Assembly (NCBI GenBank): GCA_004078665.1
Contig: SCFO01000004.1
Location: 124,001 to 188,000, forward strand
Length of the DNA: 64,000 nt
Source: Halobacillus fulvus
GTDB taxonomy: Bacteria > Bacillota > Bacilli > Bacillales > Halobacillaceae
Reading direction: 5' to 3'
Shown: one piece after another, positions 8,789 through 16,122 of the stretch
Numbering within the stretch: the first letter of the stretch is position 1
How the letters are laid out: every line of letters starts with the position of its first letter
Notes under the pieces: model-generated
What the model was told of the DNA's origin: nothing
Database searches by the model: none
The model's input: the letters and a program-made list of their open reading frames with translations, nothing else
Program-made: the position numbers and the translations under genes

Positions 8789-9012
8789 GAGAATACCCCC
8801 TTCATGCTTTTTTTTATTATGCAAGATTTCAGACAATTACGCAAGAAGTTATCTGAATATTTAGTTATATATTCCCCGAATTCTTAAGGTTGAAACTCTC
8901 AAAAGCACTGACACGACCGCATTCAAGCGCTTACAAATTAATTCTTAACATTTTGTGAATTTTTTGGATATGTACTTCATTTTCGAATTTTTTAGCACTA
9001 ATCAAAAAAGGT

Positions 9013-9048
9013 ATAAAAAAGTCAGGACCCCTTTTTTAGGAGTCCTGA
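9013..9048 (-). terminator. Terminator of the WrbA-type gene
   Basis: TCAGGAC (9022-9028) pairs with GTCCTGA (9042-9048), with extra pairing inside, and is followed on the minus strand by CTTTTTTAT. Confidence 0.85.
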
Positions 9049-9057
9049 TGATTGTAT

Positions 9058-9663
9058 TTACTCAACGAATTTAGCAGCCACATCCAATGTACGGTTCACC
9101 TGGTGACGAACACCGCTCTCCACATCTTCCTTCATTTTTCCTTCTCCATCTACGCTGACACTTGTACCATAAGGGTTTCCTCCTGTAGCGAATACGGCGT
9201 CGTCCGTATATCCTGGTGCCGCAATGATCGCACCCCAGTGGAACATTGTCGTATATAGGTTCAGCAGTGTAGCTTCTTGACCACCATGAGGGTTTTGAGC
9301 GGATGTCATAGCACTCACGACCTTGTTCACAAGCTTACCTTGGAACCAAAGTCCGCCTGCCATGTCCATGAATTGCTTCATTTGAGCTGGAACGTTTCCA
9401 AATCGAGTTGGAGCGCTGAAAATAATTGCATCTGCCCAGTCAAGATCATCGACTTTAGCTTCCGGCACTTCATCTTTCGTAGCTAAGTAATGCTCTTTCC
9501 ATGCAGGGTTCTGTTCAATCGCTTCCATAGGAGCCAATTCAGGAACGCGTACCAGTTTCACTTCGGCACCCTTCTGCTTTGCCTGATCCTCGGCCCATTG
9601 CGCCATTGTGTAGTTTGTACCTGTCGAGCTGTAATAAATGATCGCTAACTTTACATTTGCCAT
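9058..9663 (-). CDS. wrbA: WrbA-type NAD(P)H:quinone oxidoreductase
   Basis: This 201-residue flavodoxin-fold protein is of the WrbA type. The FMN phosphate loop is SSTGTNYTMA near residues 12-21, and SAPTRFGNVPAQMKQFMD and the GGQEATLLN region form the rest of the flavin pocket. Such enzymes reduce quinones by two electrons and protect against redox stress. AAAGGAGAGATGCGA precedes the ATG. It is a single gene. The assignment to WrbA rather than another flavodoxin-like reductase rests on full-length collinearity and the NPYG motif. Confidence 0.88.
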   Translation of the reverse strand: MANVKLAIIYYSSTGTNYTMAQWAEDQAKQKGAEVKLVRVPELAPMEAIEQNPAWKEHYLATKDEVPEAKVDDLDWADAIIFSAPTRFGNVPAQMKQFMDMAGGLWFQGKLVNKVVSAMTSAQNPHGGQEATLLNLYTTMFHWGAIIAAPGYTDDAVFATGGNPYGTSVSVDGEGKMKEDVESGVRHQVNRTLDVAAKFVE

Positions 9664-9992
9664 TTCGCATCTCTCCTTTTATCTTGTTTCCTTCTGAATC
9701 AGCTTATCCATAGTTTGACCAACTTGAGGATGTAGATTCACATTCACAAATAGTAATTACCCCACCCTCACTAATTTCAAACCAAAGATTCTTTAATTCA
9801 AGATAAATAATGTACCTTTAGCATGAATCTATATCTTTTCGGTCAAAATAAGAAGAGTCCAACAGTTGGTCGCAGGCAAACATTGTAGCCCCACCCATAC
9901 AAACTGCATAGGGAAAGCATTTTTTCTCTAGACCCACTAGGAACGGCTTTGATAAGCTATTACTTGCTTTCTACTGATAGGCTGGAGGGAGA
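9664..9992. other. Intergenic region upstream of the cation transporter
   Basis: These 329 bases hold no gene that I can support. I looked for metal riboswitch motifs (yybP-ykoY, NiCo) ahead of the cation transporter and saw none. There is no convincing promoter pair; a TTGATA near 9948 has only a poor -10 partner. Confidence 0.4.
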
Positions 9993-10883
9993 ATGCCCAT
10001 GAGCGAATATCAAAATTTAAAACAAAGTGAAAAAGGCGCATGGGTCAGCATCATTGCTTATTTAGTCCTCGCTGCCACTAAATTGTCGATCGCTACTATT
10101 GGAGGTTCAGAGGCATTGCGAGCCGATGGTTTAAATAATACAACAGATGTTATCGCTTCTGTCGCTGTGCTGATCGGGCTGAAGATTTCGAGGAAACCCC
10201 CAGATCAAGATCACCACTACGGGCACTTCCGAGCAGAGACCATCGCTTCTCTCATTGCCGCCTTCATCATGATGACTGTTGGAATTGAAGTCATTATTGG
10301 GACTGTGCAAAATATCATAAACCAGCAGGCAGACCAGCCTTCCCTATTGACTGGATGGACAGCTATTGGTGCTGCCATTGTCATGCTGATGGTGTATCGA
10401 TATAACTTGAGACTCTCAAGAAGGGTGAAAAGTGAAGCCCTTTATGCAGCCGCCCAGGACAATCGTTCGGACGCTCTTGTAAGTATAGGAGCAGCCATCG
10501 GGATTTTCGGTGCCCAGTTCGGTCTATACTGGCTTGATCCGTTAGCTGGTCTCATAGTCGGTCTCATCATTTGTAAGACGGCCTGGGATATCTTCAGGAC
10601 CTCCACCCATAGTTTGACCGATGGATTTGACGAAGAAGAAATAGAAAGAATTCGTAAAACGATCGCGTCGCATCCAGGTGTTTGGGCAGTCAAAGATGTA
10701 AAGGCAAGGCGCCAGGGAAACCAGACACTTGTAGATATTACGATTCATGTCGATCCTACAATCACTGTTCAGGAAGGACATGATATTACAGACGAGCTTG
10801 AGGATTTACTCGAAGAAAAACGAGATGTCTATTCGTCCCACATTCATGTAGAGCCTTATGATCCAGACGATCAAGATCGATAA
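9993..10883 (+). CDS. mneS: Cation diffusion facilitator, probable Mn2+ exporter (MneS/YeaB-like)
   Basis: This 296-residue CDF transporter has six hydrophobic helices and a cytoplasmic metal-binding C-terminal domain. The transport-site motifs are ADGLNNTTD in helix 2 and DNRSDALVS in helix 5, with HHYGHFRAE in the loop between helices 2 and 3. The sequence resembles B. subtilis YeaB (MneS), a manganese efflux protein, more than CzcD, so Mn2+ export is likely but inferred. GGAGGG lies 4 nt from ATG 9993 and 10 nt from ATG 9999; the second start may be the true one. It is a single gene ending at a bidirectional terminator. Confidence 0.85.
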   Translation: MPMSEYQNLKQSEKGAWVSIIAYLVLAATKLSIATIGGSEALRADGLNNTTDVIASVAVLIGLKISRKPPDQDHHYGHFRAETIASLIAAFIMMTVGIEVIIGTVQNIINQQADQPSLLTGWTAIGAAIVMLMVYRYNLRLSRRVKSEALYAAAQDNRSDALVSIGAAIGIFGAQFGLYWLDPLAGLIVGLIICKTAWDIFRTSTHSLTDGFDEEEIERIRKTIASHPGVWAVKDVKARRQGNQTLVDITIHVDPTITVQEGHDITDELEDLLEEKRDVYSSHIHVEPYDPDDQDR

Positions 10884-10887
10884 AAAA

Positions 10888-10930
10888 GCGCATGGCCTAA
10901 AAGGGATTCCCCTAGATGCCATGCGCCTTC
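10888..10930. terminator. Bidirectional terminator
   Basis: GCGCATGGC (10888-10896) pairs with GCCATGCGC (10918-10926), and an inner stem CTA..GGG/CCC..TAG lies in the loop. It sits between convergent genes. Confidence 0.8.
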
Positions 10931-10948
10931 TATTTATTTTCTATATTC

Positions 10949-11494
10949 TTAATGAACTCGTTTCTCAAAACGTTCAATTAACTGATCGATCGGCTGCCAG
11001 CCAAAAGCTGTTTCTTCATATGTTCCCTGACCGATCGTCACCTGTTCTGCTTCAACAGGGATCGCTCCATAATTCGAGTAAAACTCACTCGAAGGGTTTT
11101 TCGTCAGGACCCATACGAGAAGAGATTCGTAGCCCGCTTCCTTCATCCCCTTAGAAAAGGCTTCGAGAAGCAGACCGCCATATCCTTGGCGCTGGTATTC
11201 ATCTAATAGGTAAATCGCATACAGTTCCCCATCGTAGCCGTAATTTTTGGTACGTTCTTTTCCCCCAGATACAAAACCGACGACTTCCTTCTCATCGTTT
11301 TCGACAACGAATGCGATTTGTCCATTGACCGGTTTGCGCAAGACCGTTTCCCACAACGCGATGCGGTTTTCTAAAGTAATGTTGCTCAGATCCTGTTCAT
11401 CAATCAAATCTTTGTATGTAGATTTCCAACTGCTTACATGAATATTGGCAATCGTTTCGGCATCTTCAAAGCGTGCTCTTCTTACTTTAGGCAT
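10949..11494 (-). CDS. GNAT-family N-acetyltransferase
   Basis: This 181-residue protein has the GNAT fold: an N-terminal R-x-A-R-F-E-D-A-E strand, the acetyl-CoA loop YQRQGYGGLLLEAF around residues 113-126, and the C-terminal FYSNYGAIPVE block. The acceptor substrate is unknown. AAGGGGAGAAGACTG precedes the ATG. It is a single gene facing the cation transporter. Confidence 0.82.
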   Translation of the reverse strand: MPKVRRARFEDAETIANIHVSSWKSTYKDLIDEQDLSNITLENRIALWETVLRKPVNGQIAFVVENDEKEVVGFVSGGKERTKNYGYDGELYAIYLLDEYQRQGYGGLLLEAFSKGMKEAGYESLLVWVLTKNPSSEFYSNYGAIPVEAEQVTIGQGTYEETAFGWQPIDQLIERFEKRVH

Positions 11495-11539
11495 CAGTCT
11501 TCTCCCCTTTAATGTCTTCTCCTACTTTTATAATACCAG

Positions 11540-11577
11540 AAAAGGATGATCCCCTGTTAGGGAGGACCATCCTTTTT
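11540..11577. terminator. Probable terminator downstream of the Pro/Gly repeat gene
   Basis: AAAGGATG and CATCCTTT flank an inner CCCT/AGGG stem. The plus-strand tail is T-rich and the minus-strand tail is weaker, so direction is uncertain. Confidence 0.5.
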
Positions 11578-11586
11578 GATTTGTTT

Positions 11587-12105
11587 TTATTGGCATTGAA
11601 AGCTTGCGATTTGTCTTGTATCGAAGCCTGTGTACACCCACTGTCTTCTGCCTCGTTGCCACCTATAACCGGCCACAGACGTTCTCCCGATAAAGGTCGG
11701 ATAAAACCAGAATGATCGGCCATTTTCCAGACGCACCCATGTATAGCGGTCCAAGCATCTCCTTATGGATCCTGGATCTACGGCGTATAAGCTAGGTGCT
11801 TGCTGTTGAGGAGGAGCAGCTGGCGGTGGCGGCAGTTGTTGTCCTCCTCCTGGAAAGCCTCCGAATGGCGGAGGGGATTGCGGTGGCTGTCCCGGTCCTC
11901 CGAAGCCTGGCCCGGGTGCTCCAAAGCCTGGTCCTGGCCCTCCGAAGCCTGGTCCTGGCCCTCCGAAGCCCGGTCCTGGCCCTCCAAAGCCTGGTCCTGG
12001 CCCTCCAAAGCCTGGTCCTGGCCCTCCGAAGCCTGGTCCTGGACCGCCCCCGGGTGGAAACCCATCAGGAAACTGGCGAAATGGCGGTTCTTGTTCTCGG
12101 TGCAT
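11587..12105 (-). CDS. Pro/Gly-rich heptad-repeat protein, candidate spore surface protein
   Basis: This 172-residue protein starts MHREQEPPFRQFPDGFPPGG, then has about seven copies of the heptad GGPGPGF (residues 20-70) and a Pro/Gln-rich linker. A folded-looking C-terminal domain of about 65 residues follows, rich in Trp, Tyr and Arg (YTWVRLENGRSFWFYP, then FIGRTSVAGYRW) with two Cys. The start at 12105 follows AAAGGAATTGATCG; the upstream extension lacks a site. A CATATCGTA box 33 nt upstream fits the mother-cell sigma-K -10 pattern, suggesting a coat or exosporium role. I do not recognise a named family, and the spore role is inference. Confidence 0.6.
   Translation of the reverse strand: MHREQEPPFRQFPDGFPPGGGPGPGFGGPGPGFGGPGPGFGGPGPGFGGPGPGFGGPGPGFGAPGPGFGGPGQPPQSPPPFGGFPGGGQQLPPPPAAPPQQQAPSLYAVDPGSIRRCLDRYTWVRLENGRSFWFYPTFIGRTSVAGYRWQRGRRQWVYTGFDTRQIASFQCQ
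11882..12051. repeat. 21-bp tandem repeats within the Pro/Gly repeat gene
   Basis: A unit of CCTGGTCCTGGCCCTCCGAAG or close variants is repeated about seven times in frame; third-position changes (AAG for GAAG-type ends, CCC for CCT) mark the copies. It encodes the GGPGPGF heptad and opens long spurious frames on other strands. Confidence 0.85.
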
Positions 12106-12137
12106 AACGATCAATTCCTTTCGCGGAAGTATCCATA

Positions 12138-12146
12138 TACGATATG
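12138..12146 (-). promoter_or_regulatory. Candidate sigma-K -10 box
   Basis: On the minus strand CATATCGTA matches CATANNNTA, with AC 16 nt upstream as the expected short -35. The start of transcription would be about 25 nt before ATG 12105. Confidence 0.45.
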
Positions 12147-12166
12147 CACCCAGCAGGACGTTGTGA

Positions 12167-12460
12167 TTACAACGTGAGAAGAAAGACAGTAGCAATGGCT
12201 CCTATGACAACACCGATAATATGGACATTCATCCACGACAAAAGAATCGCCACAAGCCCCGCAATCACTCCGATTTGCGGCGCATCCGGCTTGACACTTA
12301 AGACTCCAGGGAAAATCAGAGCGCCCAGAGCAGCATATGGTATAGCGTTCAACCACCGATCGATCCAAGCCGGGAACGCTACTTTATCAACGATAAATAC
12401 AGGCAAAAAACGCGGAACTGCTGTCACAACAGCCATTCCGATAATCACCCAAACGATCAT
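12167..12460 (-). CDS. azlD: AzlD-family small subunit of branched-chain amino acid exporter
   Basis: This 97-residue, very hydrophobic protein has three or four membrane helices and matches AzlD (MIVWVIIGMAVVTAVPRFLP). AzlD works with AzlC to export branched-chain amino acids or analogues such as 4-azaleucine. The start codon overlaps the azlC stop by 4 bp (ATGA), so translation is coupled. No lrp/azlB-type repressor gene is adjacent, unlike the B. subtilis azl operon. Confidence 0.88.
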   Translation of the reverse strand: MIVWVIIGMAVVTAVPRFLPVFIVDKVAFPAWIDRWLNAIPYAALGALIFPGVLSVKPDAPQIGVIAGLVAILLSWMNVHIIGVVIGAIATVFLLTL

Positions 12461-13194
12461 TCCTCTTCCTCCTCATCACGTAAGAGCCAGATTCCGCTGC
12501 TTCCCCCGATAATCGTTCCAATGACAATCGCCCACCCTTGGTTCATCCCGAGTGCCTGACAACAATAGTTGATCAGCATCGCAAAAACCGCAATGAATGC
12601 GATGCGCTTGTACTTTTTAACTGAAGGGATGAGCAGTCCGATAAACATCGCATAAAGCGCAATTCCCATGCTGTCACTTAACCGTGATGGCATCACGTCA
12701 CCCAGAACTCCGCCAATATAGGAGCCTCCTACCCAGGACGCATAAGCCGTTAGAATGAGAGAAGCATAAAACCATGCGGCATGCTTCTCTTTTGCTTCTT
12801 TTTTATATAACGCCGACATCGTGAATGTTTCATCAGTCAAACCTAAAGTTAATGGAATCTTCGCCCTTAAGGCCATTTTTCTCAGGCGATTGACAAAAGA
12901 TAAGCTCATGACGAAATGACGGAAGTTGAGGACGAATGTAGCCATAATGATTTCAACGACACCTGTACCTGCTGCGATCATCCCGACCGCTAAAAACTGG
13001 GCGGCACCAGCGAAGACAAGAACGCTCATCAGCGTCAACTCGAGATTGCTCATGCCGGTTCTGCTGGCGAGCACCCCATATGTAAGAGCAATTGGTAAGT
13101 AACCGAGCATGATCGGTAACCCAGCGAACATTCCTCTCCGGACCATGTCAAAACGGCCCCCGTCGTTCGCGTGATTCAATGCTTGCGTTTCCAT
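12457..13194 (-). CDS. azlC: AzlC-family permease subunit
   Basis: This 245-residue membrane protein is of the AzlC family, with the typical GMFAGLPIMLGYLPIALTYG segment near residues 20-40, the FAGAAQF motif and several further hydrophobic helices. It forms the large subunit of the exporter with the overlapping azlD. The start at 13194 follows AAGGGGGGAAGGG; a longer open frame upstream has no site. Its promoter must lie in the 13195-13320 region, divergent from the T-box leader. Confidence 0.88.
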   Translation of the reverse strand: METQALNHANDGGRFDMVRRGMFAGLPIMLGYLPIALTYGVLASRTGMSNLELTLMSVLVFAGAAQFLAVGMIAAGTGVVEIIMATFVLNFRHFVMSLSFVNRLRKMALRAKIPLTLGLTDETFTMSALYKKEAKEKHAAWFYASLILTAYASWVGGSYIGGVLGDVMPSRLSDSMGIALYAMFIGLLIPSVKKYKRIAFIAVFAMLINYCCQALGMNQGWAIVIGTIIGGSSGIWLLRDEEEEE

Positions 13195-13318
13195 TCCCTT
13201 CCCCCCTTTAGATCCACTCTTTATTCTTTCTCTAAATACGGACACATTGTTGATTAAATCGCCCCTATTATACACAATATTTTCAATCATTTGTTAGTTA
13301 TTTTTTCTTCCAAAACGA

Positions 13319-13348
13319 TTGACAGGGTAGGACTTTTCATTTTATGAT
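13319..13348 (+). promoter_or_regulatory. Sigma-A promoter of the T-box leader
   Basis: TTGACA (13319-13324), an 18-nt spacer and TATGAT (13343-13348). Transcription should start near 13355. Confidence 0.7.
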
Positions 13349-13354
13349 AAATCT

Positions 13355-13608
13355 ATACTTCACTACTTAAAAGCGTTTAAGTAAAAAAGAATAGAGATCG
13401 TATCCTGAATTCCGAAGTAGATCCCGAACGGACAGCTCACAGAAACTGAGTGGTTGATGAAAACTCAGGTCCTTTCAGAATCGAATTACAGAATTTGATC
13501 AACGTGTGGATACACCAGTTTAAGTGGGTAAACGTAAGGTTTATCAACCAGGGTGGTACCGCGGAGCGATCGCTTCGTCCCTAGCTTACAGGGGCGAGGC
13601 GTTTATTT
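13355..13608 (+). promoter_or_regulatory. T-box leader (tRNA-sensing riboswitch), probable tyrosine specificity
   Basis: The T-box core AGGGTGGTACCGCG begins at 13550, and the TGGT bulge can pair with a tRNA ending ACCA. Stem I carries the distal GGTTGATGAAAAC element at 13452-13464. The segment GAATTACAGA (13483-13492) contains the specifier candidate TAC at 13487-13489, which reads as tyrosine. The terminator is a 12-bp stem (13571-13582 with 13590-13601) followed by TTTATTT; it competes with the antiterminator built on the T-box. A small palindrome (ACTTAAA/TTTAAGT, 13365-13382) lies at the 5' end. Uncharged tRNA-Tyr should permit read-through into the transporter gene. Class identification is firm; specificity is inferred by eye. 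Confidence 0.92.
13570..13608 (+). terminator. Regulated terminator of the T-box leader
   Basis: CGCTTCGTCCCT (13571-13582) pairs with AGGGGCGAGGCG (13590-13601), with two G-U pairs, before TTTATTT. Confidence 0.85.
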
Positions 13609-13628
13609 ATGAATAAGGGGGAATAACT

Positions 13629-15038
13629 ATGCTTCATCTTCAGCCAAAAAAATTACCGGGCGTGCTCGAATCGATACTTGTCTTACTTGCTACCATTGCA
13701 ATCATCAGCTATTTCATCATTGAAGTTCAAAGTGTTCCGCACGTTCCGATACTTCTTGCTATATTTGTCATGCTAGCTTACGGATTGATTAAACGGATGT
13801 CTTTTAAAGAATTACAGCACGGTATGGTCCAGGGAGCGCAAACCGGAATGAACGCTGTCCTTTTGTTCTTTTTAATCGGGATCCTGATTTCAAGCTGGAT
13901 GGCGAGCGGAACAATACCCGTTCTAATGGATGCAGCCTTTCTGCTAGCTGGCGGTCCATGGTTTTTAGCAATCACGTTTGCTGTCACAGCAATTGTTGGC
14001 GTCGCATTAGGAAGCTCATTTACAACCGCTGCTACGGTAGGCGTAGCTTTAATGGGCGTGTCACAGTCTTTGGATGTCTCACTCGCCATGACAGCGGGCG
14101 CTGTTGTATCCGGAGCCTTTTTCGGTGATAAGATGTCTCCCCTCTCCGATACGACCAACCTAGCATCAACGGTTGTAAAAGTCGACTTATTTGAGCATAT
14201 CAAAAACATGTCATGGACGACGATTCCAGCGTTCATCATCACGTTTATTTTATTTATCTTCCTTTCTCCTGAACAGCAAGGAAGCACAGATCAGTTGACA
14301 AGCTTTCAGGCTGGTCTTGAAGAAGCAAACTTGATGCATTGGAGCTCCTGGATTCCACTTGTCGTGCTGGTTGCATTTACAGTAACGAAGCGGCCCGCAT
14401 TCATTTCACTCGCCATTACAAGTGTTGTGGCGACGCTGATTGCCGGTTTCCGCGGAGTGCTCGAGTGGGGGGCATTATGGAGCACATGGTTTGGCGGTTT
14501 TTCCGCTGAGACGAGTAGCGAAGCGGTCAATAACCTTCTGACAAGAGGCGGTATGAACGCTATGCTGTTCACCGTTTCAATCGTTATTCTGGCGTTAGCG
14601 CTTGGAGGACTTTTCTTTAAAACGGGTGTCATACCTGCCATTTTGAAGAGCGTCCAAAACGGGCTGTCTTCTGCAAGGTCGGTCACCCTTTCTACAGCTT
14701 TTACAGCGATCGGGATCAACGTAGCGATTGGAGAACAGTACCTGTCGATCCTTTTAACAGGGGAAGCATACCAGGATATGTACGAGAAAGCGAACCTTGC
14801 TCGTAAAAACTTGTCCAGAACCTTAGAAGATGCCGGTACCGTCATCAATCCACTTGTTCCATGGAGTGTCTGCGGCGTATTCCTATCAGGTGTACTAGGG
14901 GTGCCGGTCTTAGAATATCTTCCGTTCGCGTTCTTCTGCCTGCTCTGTCCGATCCTTACGATTCTATTTGGATTGACTGGCAAAACATTGACACCTAAAA
15001 CAGAAACACACTCCCTTGAAAAAGCGAGCGGACATTAA
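13629..15038 (+). CDS. NhaC-family transporter under T-box control (YheL-like, probable tyrosine/H+ or Na+ transporter)
   Basis: This 469-residue membrane protein has about 11-12 helices and matches the NhaC Na+/H+ antiporter family (GMNAVLLFFLIGILISSW near residue 75, FFGDKMSPLSDTTNLAS near 165-181). NhaC proteins exchange Na+ for protons or carry amino acids. Because a T-box with a Tyr-like specifier controls it, the physiological substrate is more likely tyrosine than Na+ alone. Comparative studies that I recall proposed the same for the B. subtilis homologue YheL. AAGGGGGAATAACT precedes the ATG at 13629. It is a single gene with a very strong terminator. Confidence 0.87.
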   Translation: MLHLQPKKLPGVLESILVLLATIAIISYFIIEVQSVPHVPILLAIFVMLAYGLIKRMSFKELQHGMVQGAQTGMNAVLLFFLIGILISSWMASGTIPVLMDAAFLLAGGPWFLAITFAVTAIVGVALGSSFTTAATVGVALMGVSQSLDVSLAMTAGAVVSGAFFGDKMSPLSDTTNLASTVVKVDLFEHIKNMSWTTIPAFIITFILFIFLSPEQQGSTDQLTSFQAGLEEANLMHWSSWIPLVVLVAFTVTKRPAFISLAITSVVATLIAGFRGVLEWGALWSTWFGGFSAETSSEAVNNLLTRGGMNAMLFTVSIVILALALGGLFFKTGVIPAILKSVQNGLSSARSVTLSTAFTAIGINVAIGEQYLSILLTGEAYQDMYEKANLARKNLSRTLEDAGTVINPLVPWSVCGVFLSGVLGVPVLEYLPFAFFCLLCPILTILFGLTGKTLTPKTETHSLEKASGH

Positions 15039-15048
15039 TATCTTCCGA

Positions 15049-15087
15049 AACGCTTAGAAGCAAGAACTTGCTTCTAAGCGTTTTTTT
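15049..15087 (+). terminator. Terminator of the NhaC-family gene
   Basis: A 16-bp perfect stem (15049-15064 with 15067-15082) with a minimal loop, followed by seven T. Confidence 0.95.
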
Positions 15088-15160
15088 CATTTCCGCTTGT
15101 TCCTCTTGAATAGAACGGTCCACTTCGCCAAAACTAATCTCAAAGAGGTGGGTGACTAAA

Positions 15161-15991
15161 ATGAGTTACGATCAAGAAAAAGAAAGTCAGGAAACGTGGC
15201 ATATGGGCCACGCAGAAGCGGAACAGGTTTTGGACGATCTCGCTTTTTATCGTACGTTGATTGCCAACGTCGTTTTTGTCGGGAAGCCAGGGTCTGATCA
15301 TTGGGTTCTGATCGACTGTGGAATTGCGCATTATGCAAACCGAATCATTGAAGCAGCAGAAAAAAGGTTCGGCACACAGCCTCCAAAGGCGATTTTGCTT
15401 ACACACGGACACTTCGATCACGTCGGTTCCGCTGAAAAACTTGCCGAACACTGGAAAGTACCGATTTATGTACATCCATTAGAAATGGATTACGTAACAG
15501 GGAAGCGAAATTACCCGGTTGGAGATGCTACTGTTGGAGGTGGACTATTCAGTATCCTTTCCCCCTTTTTCCCGACAAAGCCTGTGAACTTAAGTCGATA
15601 CATTCATCCAATTCCAAAAGAAGAACCGCTTCCTTTTCTTGAAGAATGGGACATGATTCATACACCAGGGCATACACCAGGACACATTTCACTTTATCGT
15701 CATAAAGACCGGACACTGATTGCTGGGGATGCGATCATTACGGTGAAACAGGAATCGAGTATGGCGGTCTTCATTCAGCATCAGCATATTCACGGTCCAC
15801 CAGCTTATTTCACTCATAATTGGGAGGAAGCAGAGGACTCTGTCAAAAGACTGGCTGAAATGAAGCCACAGGTTGTAATGACAGGTCACGGACTCCCAAT
15901 GGAAGGGGAGCTTATGCACGAACAGCTTCAGGAACTGGCTTCGAATTTTAAGGAACTTGCCGTCCCGAAACACAAAAACATGCTACACTAA
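15161..15991 (+). CDS. Metallo-beta-lactamase-fold hydrolase
   Basis: This 276-residue protein has the MBL metal site THGHFDHVGSAE near residues 82-93 (HxHxDH), then HTPGHTPGHISLY near 169-181, AGDAI with the bridging Asp near 190, and a late GHG histidine near 245. This set fits a two-zinc hydrolase of the glyoxalase II/lactonase-like group; the substrate is not evident. The start at 15161 lies 10 nt after GAGGTG; a GTG three codons earlier would sit on top of the ribosome binding site. It ends next to a long inverted repeat. Confidence 0.82.
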   Translation: MSYDQEKESQETWHMGHAEAEQVLDDLAFYRTLIANVVFVGKPGSDHWVLIDCGIAHYANRIIEAAEKRFGTQPPKAILLTHGHFDHVGSAEKLAEHWKVPIYVHPLEMDYVTGKRNYPVGDATVGGGLFSILSPFFPTKPVNLSRYIHPIPKEEPLPFLEEWDMIHTPGHTPGHISLYRHKDRTLIAGDAIITVKQESSMAVFIQHQHIHGPPAYFTHNWEEAEDSVKRLAEMKPQVVMTGHGLPMEGELMHEQLQELASNFKELAVPKHKNMLH

Positions 15992-16031
15992 GGTTCACTT
16001 TAGTTTACTCTTTACGATCAATCGAAAGAGG

Positions 16032-16122
16032 GCGCTTTTATCAGAAATGGAGTGGTAGGAGGAACAGAAGGACTTCAGCTGAAGTTCTTCGTTCCCCCAC
16101 CACTCCTTTCTTTTATAAGCGC
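16032..16122. repeat. Long near-perfect inverted repeat between convergent genes
   Basis: Outer arms GCGCTT (16032-16037) / AAGCGC (16117-16122), middle arms GGAGTGGT (16049-16056) / ACCACTCC (16099-16106) and GGAAC/GTTCC, and a 12-bp inner arm GAAGGACTTCAG / CTGAAGTTCTTC with almost no loop together make a hairpin of about 90 nt. The plus-strand 3' arm is T-rich, so it may serve as a bidirectional terminator; the arm length is unusual for one. Confidence 0.8.

Noticed and set aside
8922-8935. TTCAAGCGCTTACA, a catabolite-responsive element-like sequence near the IDEAL-domain gene
   Set aside because: The second base breaks the consensus (T for G), no promoter is visible around it, and one such match is expected by chance.
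9664-9992. Metal riboswitch upstream of the cation transporter
   Set aside because: None of the conserved yybP-ykoY or NiCo motifs are present.
12158-12175. Hairpin ACGTTGT/ACAACGT at the end of azlD as a terminator
   Set aside because: The stem is only 7 bp and no T-run follows on the minus strand.
11796-12177. Overlapping open frames on both strands across the Pro/Gly repeat gene
   Set aside because: They are opened by the 21-bp repeat itself, lack ribosome binding sites and give low-complexity products; only the minus-strand frame from 12105 is supported.
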